Origin: Roseiflexaceae bacterium
GTDB taxonomy: Bacteria; Chloroflexota; Chloroflexia; Chloroflexales; Roseiflexaceae
NCBI GenBank assembly: GCA_947462525.1
Contig: CANHPK010000063.1
Coordinates: 1-7,760, forward strand
DNA length: 7,760 bases
Direction: 5' to 3'
Positions within the stretch are counted from its first letter, which is position 1, and every line of letters starts with the position of its first letter. The position numbers were made by a program, and so were the translations under genes. A model generated the notes under the pieces. That model worked only from the letters and a program-made list of their open reading frames with translations. It had not been told where the DNA came from and made no database searches. Shown in pieces: positions 1 through 6,315 of the stretch.

Positions 1-933
1 CTCCAGCTGATACTGCCAGTACGAGGCCTGCTGTGGGCTGGCATTGTGGTCTCTATCATGCTGTACTCGTACCCAATGTTGTTGTGGCAACCAACAACGA
101 TTCGCACGGTGGATGATGCCTATTATGAACGGATCCGTCGGCATATTCCTGCAGGAGCGTTGACCGCAGTTGTACCGGGGAACATCCCATTCGTGGGTAA
201 TAATTTCAATGCGTTCGTTGATATCTCTTCGATCCATACATACAACAGCTTATCTGCACAGCGGTACCAACAGTTCATCACGACAATGGGTGGCGAATTT
301 ACGAATTATGGCCGGCGTAATGCGTCTATCAACCCGGATTTTGCCGGTTTGCCGTTTTGGATGAGTAACATTGGATTGGTGGCAGCGCCTACGGAATTGC
401 GTTCGCCGGTGCTCCAAAAGGTCGATTCCTTGCCGGGTAAAAACCCCGAGCAAACGATCTATCTCTACGCTGTCTCGCAACGCATGGGCAGAGCAATCGT
501 TGTCGCACAACCTGCAATTCCAGCCACGCAGCAATCTATTGAGATTTCGGATCCGCGTCCATCGGGGTATCAAATCCCGGATATCACAGAAAATGCCGGT
601 GATCGGATGACTTTTGCTGTATCGGTCCATCAATCATCGCTCTTAGTTGTCAGCCAGAAACATCATCCGCAGTGGGTAGCGGAGGTTTTCGACGGACAAC
701 GTTGGGTCGAGCGGCCGGTCATTGCGGTAAATGGGATGTTCCAAGGGGTCGCATTGACACCCGATGTCACCACCGTTCGGTTGACATTTCGGCCGTATGC
801 AGCCTGGATGTGGGTTGTGCACCTGTTTTGGTCACTGTATGCCGCGTATATCGGGTTTGTATGGGTGCGTGCGCGTCATAATCAACGGTCAAACGCACAG
901 CTGGATGATCAGCCACCATCACCGAGCGGATGA
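1..933 (+). CDS. YfhO-like polytopic membrane protein, C-terminal part (5' end outside window)
   Basis: The frame is open from base 1, so the gene starts upstream; 310 residues are visible. A hydrophobic segment (visible residues about 5-28) is followed by a long extracytoplasmic-type domain and one last membrane helix (about 268-288), with a short polar tail. Motifs shared with the gene at 1086-3392 are SIHTxNSLS (from 77), SINPD (109-113), FWMSNIG (119-125), RMG, SQKxHPxW (218-225), DGxxW and VNGxF (243 on). The SQKxHPxW...VNGxF pattern resembles the C-terminal 'S..yyPGW...dG....ngaf' region of YfhO proteins. YfhO is a GT-C fold protein implicated in adding sugars from a polyprenyl-phosphate carrier to lipoteichoic acid in Firmicutes. 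The catalytic N-terminal half is not in view, so activity cannot be judged. The paralogy is seen directly; the glycosyltransferase role is inference. Confidence 0.8.
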   Translation, partial: LQLILPVRGLLWAGIVVSIMLYSYPMLLWQPTTIRTVDDAYYERIRRHIPAGALTAVVPGNIPFVGNNFNAFVDISSIHTYNSLSAQRYQQFITTMGGEFTNYGRRNASINPDFAGLPFWMSNIGLVAAPTELRSPVLQKVDSLPGKNPEQTIYLYAVSQRMGRAIVVAQPAIPATQQSIEISDPRPSGYQIPDITENAGDRMTFAVSVHQSSLLVVSQKHHPQWVAEVFDGQRWVERPVIAVNGMFQGVALTPDVTTVRLTFRPYAAWMWVVHLFWSLYAAYIGFVWVRARHNQRSNAQLDDQPPSPSG

Positions 934-952
934 TGACAGTTCTCTGACGAAT

Positions 953-972
953 CGTTGTTTGTATGAACAACG
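953..972. repeat. Perfect 7-bp inverted repeat between the two YfhO-like genes
   Basis: CGTTGTT (953-959) and AACAACG (966-972) are perfect complements around a 6-base loop. This would form a hairpin 20 bases after the stop of the first gene. No T-run follows, so it is not a standard intrinsic terminator. It runs directly into GGGAGG (972-977), an SD-like motif with no start codon at a suitable distance. It could be an mRNA-stabilising 3' hairpin or a protein-binding site; function is unknown. Confidence 0.4.
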
Positions 973-1000
973 GGAGGCAATCCGCTACGAAGTCCTGTAG

Positions 1001-1020
1001 TATAAACTACATGATGTAGT
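1001..1020 (+). promoter_or_regulatory. Possible -10 box joined to a 15-bp palindrome (putative operator)
   Basis: TATAAA (1001-1006) resembles a -10 box, but no convincing -35 lies 16-18 bases upstream. It adjoins ACTACATGATGTAGT (1006-1020), a perfect inverted repeat with 7-base arms around one G. A further GTAGT at 997-1001 gives an alternative hairpin with ACTAC at 1006-1010. If TATAAA is used, the transcript would start inside the palindrome, the usual place for a repressor operator. That would leave about 70 bases of leader before the TTG at 1086. Confidence 0.35.
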
Positions 1021-1073
1021 TGCGGCGCTTGGCAGTCGTCTTGCAGACGATGTGCATCAACGTGCGCGTGTGT

Positions 1074-1077
1074 GAGG
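1074..1077 (+). promoter_or_regulatory. SD GAGG that supports the TTG start at 1086
   Basis: GAGG lies 8 bases before TTG at 1086. The other in-frame starts, TTG 1020, ATG 1050 and GTG 1062/1068, have no SD match at a suitable distance. This is the main reason for choosing 1086. Confidence 0.45.
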
Positions 1078-1085
1078 ACGCAGAT

Positions 1086-3392
1086 TTGCGCTTGCGATTA
1101 TTGGCGGGCATACAATCTGTCCAGAAGCAACTGTCGTACGATGCATTGACGTTTCGCACCAGCCTCTTTCTGTACCTTATTGTGCTTGCAGTGCTTACTG
1201 CGCCATACTGGACGACAGGGATGGTGGTGGCACCGTATCGTGTCCAGATTGCGTACGAAGATATCCCGAGCGAAGAATTTCTCCTCAAGCAGGTACGCTT
1301 CAGCGATTACTATAATGTGTATATCCCTGAAATCCATGAAAACCTGAATGGGAAGCGGGCGGGCTGGCTCAAGTATTGGACATCCAACACAGAGCTCGGT
1401 CGACCGCTGTATCACACGTCTGGGTTCACCCCTGGGTTTTTTCCGTCGTTCATACTCTCGCTGTTTACGCACGATCCTGCCATATTCTTGACCATTTTGT
1501 CTTGGAGTACGGTGGCAGTATTTGGTTTTTTTGTCCTTTTGTTGGCACGAGAATGGCAATTAGACCCATTGACGGGACTGATCGGGGGGAGTGCCGCGGC
1601 GACCACACCGTACATGATTGCATGGCTGACATTCCCCGTATTTCTGTCTTCACTGTGCTGGGGTGTCGGGGTTTTGTATGCAATCGTGCGTGTGCAACGC
1701 CGTGCCGATGTGTGGTCGGTAGGAATCCTCGCATTCGTGATGTATGCGTTACTGATGACGGGCTACCCCCAGACAATTGTATATTTCGGGTATCTCATCG
1801 GTGGGTATACGCTTGTTACGACGATTGAGGCATACCGCAGTGATCATCGGCGTGCGGTGCGCACCCTTGGGCTTGTCTTGGCGGGCGTTGTTGTGGGTGT
1901 GCTGACTGCTGCGCCGGTGTACCTCGACATTGCGATGCTTTCACAAGAATCACAACGCATAAAAGCAGATTTTTCTTTTTTCAAAAACGGTGTGACGCGC
2001 ATCGGGTTGGGTCCAATCCTCAAGACCATCAGTCGCCTGGCTAATCCTGAGTTCTACGGGGTATCGCTCAACCCCGAATATCCATTTGTGCATCCGAACT
2101 CTGCGCTCACATCAGTGGTGAGTTTGTTTGCTTATGTGGGTATGATTACCCACTGGAAGAAAACGCGGTATTGGGTCATTACCATCGCGGTATTGTTGGT
2201 TATGGGTTTCGTTCCCGTGGTGTATCGCACTGCGGTAGCATATTTGGGATTCGGCATTTCGCGACACACGCCATTTGATATGCTCAAGATTCCGTACCTG
2301 GTGTGTATGTTGTACGGGATCGAGGCACTGCGTACACGCCATGCGTGGCAACAGGTGCGTGTGGCTGTGTCTGTTGCGTTCAGTATCGTTTTGGTGCAGA
2401 TGACGGTGACCGTGTTCCTCGGTGTGCGGAGTGCCTTCACGCTTGATTGGACCATGATTGTATTGGGCCTTGGCATGGTCACGGTCGTTGCAATGCAGTA
2501 CGTACGCCCATCGCTGACGTATCTGATGGCGGTCGTGGTTCTGACAATTGGATTGTACGACTATCCATTGATGTTGCGGTTCCCCAACGAGGCGACGCAA
2601 ACACGTAGCCCGTTGGTCAGCACGCTCCAGGACATGCTTGCTGATGGCAGCATCATGGCAGTGGTGCCGAAAGATTTTTATACGATTCCCACGAATTACA
2701 CCGCCCGCCTCGAACTGCCTTCGATTCACACGACGAACAGTTTGTCTTCATTTCGGTATGGGAGTCACATCCGCGCGCTCCAGGGCAAAACTGCATCATT
2801 CGGACGCGACAATTTTTCCATTAACCCAGACTATCAGAGCACGGCCTTTTGGATGAGCAACATCGGCGCATTACTGAGTATCAAGCCGATTGACCACCCC
2901 GGAATACAGCTTGCTTACACGGTAGCGTATGGCGGAAAAGCGCGGTATTACTTGTATCAAAACGACCTGCGGATGGGCAAAGTGATTCAGATTGCGACCA
3001 CGGACAACGTGCTCGCAGCCGAAACACAGATTGGCGATCCACGGTTGCTCGACCCGATTACGCCGCCTACGATACGTGACGTCTCGGATGCGATGGAATA
3101 CGGCAACGCCCTCTCTGTGCCGAATATCCTTATCGTGAGTCAAAAATTCCATCCCTTTTGGGAGGCCCGGGTCGAGGTCGATGGTGTCTGGCAGCAGGCC
3201 AAGACCACGCAGGTCAATGGCGTATTTCTGGGCGTCCATGTGCCAGCGTCGGCCGAACGGGTGCAGCTCCAATTCAACCCGTATTCGCGTTGGCTCGAGC
3301 CAATCGTCGTGCTCTGGGGTGTCTTTTGGGGAGTATTTGGTGTCATACATGCACGCCGCTGGATGCGTGCGCGTCGCATGCGTCTGATGTAA
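1086..3392 (+). CDS. YfhO-like polytopic membrane protein, probable GT-C type glycosyltransferase
   Basis: From TTG 1086 the product is 768 residues; the frame is open back to a stop at 1017-1019, so TTG 1020 (790 aa) or ATG 1050 (780 aa) remain possible. The first helix lies at about 26-43. An extracytoplasmic loop follows with FSDYYNVYIPEI (72-83); an Asp in this first loop is typical of GT-C enzymes and of YfhO, making D74 the candidate catalytic residue. Some 12-14 further hydrophobic segments run to about residue 495. A soluble domain of about 240 residues then carries SIHTTNSLS (546 on), SINPD (578-582), FWMSNIG (588-594), SQKFHPFW (685-692) and VNGVF (710 on). A last helix (about 738-756) and an Arg-rich cytoplasmic end close the protein. 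YfhO is about 860 aa, so this is somewhat shorter. Expected role: transfer of a sugar from a polyprenyl-phosphate donor to an envelope polymer outside the membrane. Family placement is fairly secure; substrate is unknown. Confidence 0.82.
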   Translation: MRLRLLAGIQSVQKQLSYDALTFRTSLFLYLIVLAVLTAPYWTTGMVVAPYRVQIAYEDIPSEEFLLKQVRFSDYYNVYIPEIHENLNGKRAGWLKYWTSNTELGRPLYHTSGFTPGFFPSFILSLFTHDPAIFLTILSWSTVAVFGFFVLLLAREWQLDPLTGLIGGSAAATTPYMIAWLTFPVFLSSLCWGVGVLYAIVRVQRRADVWSVGILAFVMYALLMTGYPQTIVYFGYLIGGYTLVTTIEAYRSDHRRAVRTLGLVLAGVVVGVLTAAPVYLDIAMLSQESQRIKADFSFFKNGVTRIGLGPILKTISRLANPEFYGVSLNPEYPFVHPNSALTSVVSLFAYVGMITHWKKTRYWVITIAVLLVMGFVPVVYRTAVAYLGFGISRHTPFDMLKIPYLVCMLYGIEALRTRHAWQQVRVAVSVAFSIVLVQMTVTVFLGVRSAFTLDWTMIVLGLGMVTVVAMQYVRPSLTYLMAVVVLTIGLYDYPLMLRFPNEATQTRSPLVSTLQDMLADGSIMAVVPKDFYTIPTNYTARLELPSIHTTNSLSSFRYGSHIRALQGKTASFGRDNFSINPDYQSTAFWMSNIGALLSIKPIDHPGIQLAYTVAYGGKARYYLYQNDLRMGKVIQIATTDNVLAAETQIGDPRLLDPITPPTIRDVSDAMEYGNALSVPNILIVSQKFHPFWEARVEVDGVWQQAKTTQVNGVFLGVHVPASAERVQLQFNPYSRWLEPIVVLWGVFWGVFGVIHARRWMRARRMRLM

Positions 3393-3476
3393 GCGACATG
3401 TAGCACTGTTGTCTCGTACGAACACCCGCACCGAGCCGATTGGGCAGTTGTATCGGGTTTGATTGCCGGCATTGGG

Positions 3477-3482
3477 TATAAT
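3477..3482 (+). promoter_or_regulatory. Consensus -10 box TATAAT for the mutase gene
   Basis: A perfect TATAAT sits 29 bases before the ATG at 3512, giving a short leader that contains the SD. No good TTGACA-like -35 is seen at 16-18 bases (CGGGTT at 3454-3459). An 8-bp palindrome TGCCGGCA (3464-3471) lies in the spacer. It is the best promoter candidate for the mutase, flippase and hydrolase genes. The rest of the 119-base gap (3393-3511) shows no terminator or gene. Confidence 0.5.
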
Positions 3483-3498
3483 CAACGTAACAGTCACT

Positions 3499-3504
3499 GA
3501 GGAG
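3499..3504 (+). promoter_or_regulatory. Strong SD GAGGAG for the mutase gene
   Basis: GAGGAG lies 7 bases before ATG 3512, near-ideal spacing, and fixes this start. Confidence 0.75.
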
Positions 3505-3511
3505 ACTCATC

Positions 3512-4861
3512 ATGCAGATACATCCAGGTATTTTTAAAGCGTATGACATTCGTGGCATTTACCCTACCGAGCTCGACGAAGCAGGCGCGTACGCGATTGG
3601 ACGGGCGTTTGCAACATATGTCAAAGCGACTGATGTCATCGTCGGTCATGACATGCGCTTGTCGGGTCCGTCTATCTTTGCTGAAGTCACCCGCGGCTTG
3701 ATCGATCAGGGTGCAAATGTCATCGAAATAGGGTTGGTCAGCACCGATCAGTTTTATTTTGCATGTGCCCAACTCGGCCTTCCGGGGATGATGGTCACCG
3801 CGTCGCATAATCCCAAGGAATACAACGGCTTCAAAATGGTTCGCAAAATGCCGTACCTGTTATCGGGGAACGAAGGTATCAGCGATTTGCGCACCATCGT
3901 ACAGAACGATGCATACGCACCAGTGAGTCGCAAGGGCTCTCGGAGCAGCATCGATTTGTCTGAACAGTTTATCGACCACATGTTGTCGCTTATCGATATC
4001 GATCTGATTCGCGCAGCCGGCCCCATGACGTTTGTGGCAGATACCGGCAACGGTACGGTTGGGCCTATCCTTGAACGTGTCTATCGGAAATTGCCGGTGA
4101 ACTTTGTCGGCATGTACTTACAACCGGATGGAAACTTGCCCAATCATGGTCTCGATCCCTTGCAGCCAGAGAACCGTGCCGAGCTCGAGAAACGCGTGGT
4201 CAGCGAAAAAGCCATGGCCGGTTTTGCGTTCGACGGTGATGGGGATCGGTTTTTTGCGGTCGATGATCGTGGGCAGTTTGTGTCCGGCGATTTTTTCACG
4301 GCACTGATGGCACAGTATTTGCTCAAGCGTTCGCCTGGCGCCAATATCGTGTATGACGTACGGGCCTCGTGGGCAGTCCCACAAATGGTAGCTGCAGCGG
4401 GCGGTACTGCCCTCGAAGAACGTGTAGGGCATGCCTTTATCAAGCGTCGCATGGCAGACGACGATGTGCTCTTTGGGGGTGAGGTAACCGGACATTATTA
4501 CTTCAAAGATTTCTTTTTTGCAGATTCGGGACTCCTCCCGTCGTTATTGACAGTCGAAATGCTGGCACGCGAGCGGACGACATTGTCGGCACTGCTTAAG
4601 CCTATCGAAGCGAAGTATTTCATTTCTGGCGAAATCAATTCGAAAGTCGCGGATTCGGCTGCAGTATTAGCCGCACTGCGTGCGCGCTACAGTGATGCCA
4701 AAATCGAAACACGTGACGGGCTCTCGATTATCTATCGTGATTGGCACTTCAATGTGCGGACGTCAAACACCGAACCGTTGATTCGCCTCAATCTCGAGGC
4801 AATGGACAAGGCTACCATGGAAGCGCGCCGTGATGAAGTCATCGCAATTATCCGTGGCTAG
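3512..4861 (+). CDS. Phosphomannomutase/phosphoglucomutase (alpha-D-phosphohexomutase family)
   Basis: The product, 449 residues, interconverts hexose-6-phosphate and hexose-1-phosphate (mannose and/or glucose) in the cytoplasm through a phosphoserine enzyme. All four family signatures are present. The phosphoserine loop is TASHNP (96-101) with S98 as the phosphorylated residue. The Mg-binding loop is DGDGDR (241-246, with D241, D243 and D245). The sugar-recognition loop is GGEVTGH (322-328), where most bacterial enzymes have GEMSGH, a Ser-to-Thr change. The C-terminal phosphate-binding loop is RTSNTEPLIR (416-425). The N-terminal FKAYDIRG (8-15) is typical of the PMM/PGM (ManB/AlgC-like) branch rather than GlmM. 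Length is usual for the family. Its product would feed GDP-mannose or UDP/dTDP-glucose synthesis, fitting the glycan-related neighbours. Mannose versus glucose preference cannot be told from sequence. Confidence 0.95.
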   Translation: MQIHPGIFKAYDIRGIYPTELDEAGAYAIGRAFATYVKATDVIVGHDMRLSGPSIFAEVTRGLIDQGANVIEIGLVSTDQFYFACAQLGLPGMMVTASHNPKEYNGFKMVRKMPYLLSGNEGISDLRTIVQNDAYAPVSRKGSRSSIDLSEQFIDHMLSLIDIDLIRAAGPMTFVADTGNGTVGPILERVYRKLPVNFVGMYLQPDGNLPNHGLDPLQPENRAELEKRVVSEKAMAGFAFDGDGDRFFAVDDRGQFVSGDFFTALMAQYLLKRSPGANIVYDVRASWAVPQMVAAAGGTALEERVGHAFIKRRMADDDVLFGGEVTGHYYFKDFFFADSGLLPSLLTVEMLARERTTLSALLKPIEAKYFISGEINSKVADSAAVLAALRARYSDAKIETRDGLSIIYRDWHFNVRTSNTEPLIRLNLEAMDKATMEARRDEVIAIIRG

Positions 4862-4903
4862 TCGTCTGCAATTACCGATGGCGTCCATGGCTACGGATGG
4901 GGT

Positions 4904-6262
4904 GTGGTGACGGTGGTCAATCGGTTGCGCCAATATGCCACGCGTCGGTACGGTGTGTCGGATGCTGCGTTGATAATGGCGCTTGCGTTTGCGACATCCG
5001 CGTTGCTTGGTATTGTCCGGCAAGTGCTCATCGGCGCGACATTTGGTGATGGCGCAACGGTTGCAGCATATTACGCTGCTGCGCGCCTGCCCGAGACGTT
5101 GATTACCCTCATCGCTGGTGGCGCGCTCACCGCGGCACTGGTGCCGGTCCTTGTGCGCGAATCCGATGCCATGCAACAGCGTATAATCAACGCACTCACG
5201 AGTCTCGTGGCGGTGTTGGTGATCGGTGCGTCGCTGATCGGGATAATCGGCGCAGGGTGGTTCGTGCGCGAGCTCGTTTTGCCGGGCAGCCCGAGCACCA
5301 CACAAGCGTTGACCACATCATTGACACGGCTACTCTTTGCGCAACCCTTGTTGTTGGCGATTGCGAGTTTACTCTCGGCGACGTTATCTGCCCACACCCG
5401 GTTTGGGATGATAGCCGTTGCGTATGTTTCACATAACGTGACGATTATTCTGGGGGTGCTCGCCGCGCGCGCGTTCCCAGAGGTTTCGGTGTACGGCCCG
5501 ACCATTGGACTCATAGGTGCGGCGGCCATGAAGCTGCTGTTTGTCTGGTGGGGCTTGCGGCTCAATGGCATGCAGTTACGTTGGCACTGGGAGCCGCGAT
5601 TGCCGCACCTACGAACCATCGCGTACCTGGCGGTCCCCACGGCGTTGTCGGCCACAGTGAACTATGCGGGCAATCTGGTCGATACGTCGTATGCATCGCG
5701 TGTCGGTGTAACCGCCGTCGCAGCCCTGTATAGTGGGTGGTTATTGGCTGATATGCCGACCCGCCTGATTGGATCTGCAATCGGTCAAGCTGTCTTCCCA
5801 CATTTGGCAGTCGCAGCAGCACAGCATGATCCCGTACTGCTGCGGCGCTTGTTTGTGCGTACCACGGGGATAGCGTTGTTGCTGTGTATCCCGGTGGTCC
5901 TGTTGGTGTGGTATGGTGGCCGCGCGGGGATAGCGTTGGTGCTTGAGCGTGGCGCATTTGATGCGGCAGCAGGTGACCGGACCTACGCGGTGTTGCAGTG
6001 GTATGTGATTGGATTGCCCGCGTATGTGACGACCGAGCTGTTGTCGCGGCTGCTCAATGCGCTCCACGATACACGAACACCGCTGTTGACCAATGTCGGG
6101 CAGTTGGGGTGTAAAGCACTCATATTGACGATGGTAGGTGTGTCGGGTGGGATGGTTCTGGTACCCATTGCACATGCTGCAACCTGTATTGTCGAGACGT
6201 TGGTGTTGAGTGTTGTCGTCTGGCGGCGTTTTGTCGTGATGCAATCTCGTTCTGCTCCTTAG
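4904..6262 (+). CDS. MurJ/MviN-family lipid flippase, short divergent form (MOP superfamily)
   Basis: The product is an integral membrane protein of 452 residues with about 12 hydrophobic segments. Family marks are LLGIVRQ (34-40), FGDG (47-50), AAYYAAARLPETL (54-66), GGALTAALVPVL (72-83), RLIGSAIGQAVFPHLA (287-302), LERGAFDA (347-354) and LLNALHDTRTP (383-393). MurJ moves lipid II across the inner membrane; the wider superfamily includes the O-antigen/capsule flippase Wzx. By-eye alignment to E. coli MurJ keeps R24 (here R39) but has A33, A54, I67 and L280 in place of R18, D39, R52 and R270. The protein ends after the TM12 equivalent, whereas E. coli MurJ (511 aa) has 14 helices. The start is GTG 4904 or GTG 4907, after a poor SD (GGATGGGG); the frame is closed upstream by the mutase stop, 42 bases away. 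It is probably co-transcribed with the mutase. MurJ itself or a flippase for another glycolipid are both possible. Confidence 0.85.
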   Translation: MVTVVNRLRQYATRRYGVSDAALIMALAFATSALLGIVRQVLIGATFGDGATVAAYYAAARLPETLITLIAGGALTAALVPVLVRESDAMQQRIINALTSLVAVLVIGASLIGIIGAGWFVRELVLPGSPSTTQALTTSLTRLLFAQPLLLAIASLLSATLSAHTRFGMIAVAYVSHNVTIILGVLAARAFPEVSVYGPTIGLIGAAAMKLLFVWWGLRLNGMQLRWHWEPRLPHLRTIAYLAVPTALSATVNYAGNLVDTSYASRVGVTAVAALYSGWLLADMPTRLIGSAIGQAVFPHLAVAAAQHDPVLLRRLFVRTTGIALLLCIPVVLLVWYGGRAGIALVLERGAFDAAAGDRTYAVLQWYVIGLPAYVTTELLSRLLNALHDTRTPLLTNVGQLGCKALILTMVGVSGGMVLVPIAHAATCIVETLVLSVVVWRRFVVMQSRSAP

Positions 6263-6302
6263 GTGGAACAAATCCATCGTACATGCAGGGCAGAAGGTCT
6301 CC

Positions 6303-6309
6303 AAAGGAG
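6303..6309 (+). promoter_or_regulatory. SD AAAGGAG that sets a GTG start at 6316
   Basis: AAAGGAG lies 6 bases before GTG 6316. The in-frame ATG at 6283 has no SD and would put a polar 11-residue extension ahead of the membrane anchor, so 6316 is preferred. Confidence 0.75.
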
Positions 6310-6315
6310 TGTGCT

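Noticed and set aside
1..933. First gene as a complete 295-residue protein starting at GTG 46
   Set aside because: The frame is open to base 1 with hydrophobic sequence, and the paralogue shows that an N-terminal membrane domain is expected; it is a window-edge partial gene.
4859..4906. Mutase TAG followed in the same frame by the flippase start, suggesting a read-through fusion
   Set aside because: Both proteins are complete by family criteria and no stop read-through signal is visible; a shared frame occurs by chance one time in three.
5181..5195. GTATAATCAACG, repeating the sequence around the 3477 promoter
   Set aside because: It is inside the flippase coding region; a 12-base match with no flanking similarity is most likely chance.
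4763..5305. Long open frames on the minus strand (also 2112-2729, 2871-3497, 5741-6409)
   Set aside because: They lie opposite well-supported genes, have no family motifs or SD, and their translations are Arg/His/Thr-rich in the way shadow frames usually are.
6283..6315. ATG 6283 as the hydrolase start
   Set aside because: No SD, and the strong AAAGGAG lies inside this extension at the right distance from GTG 6316.
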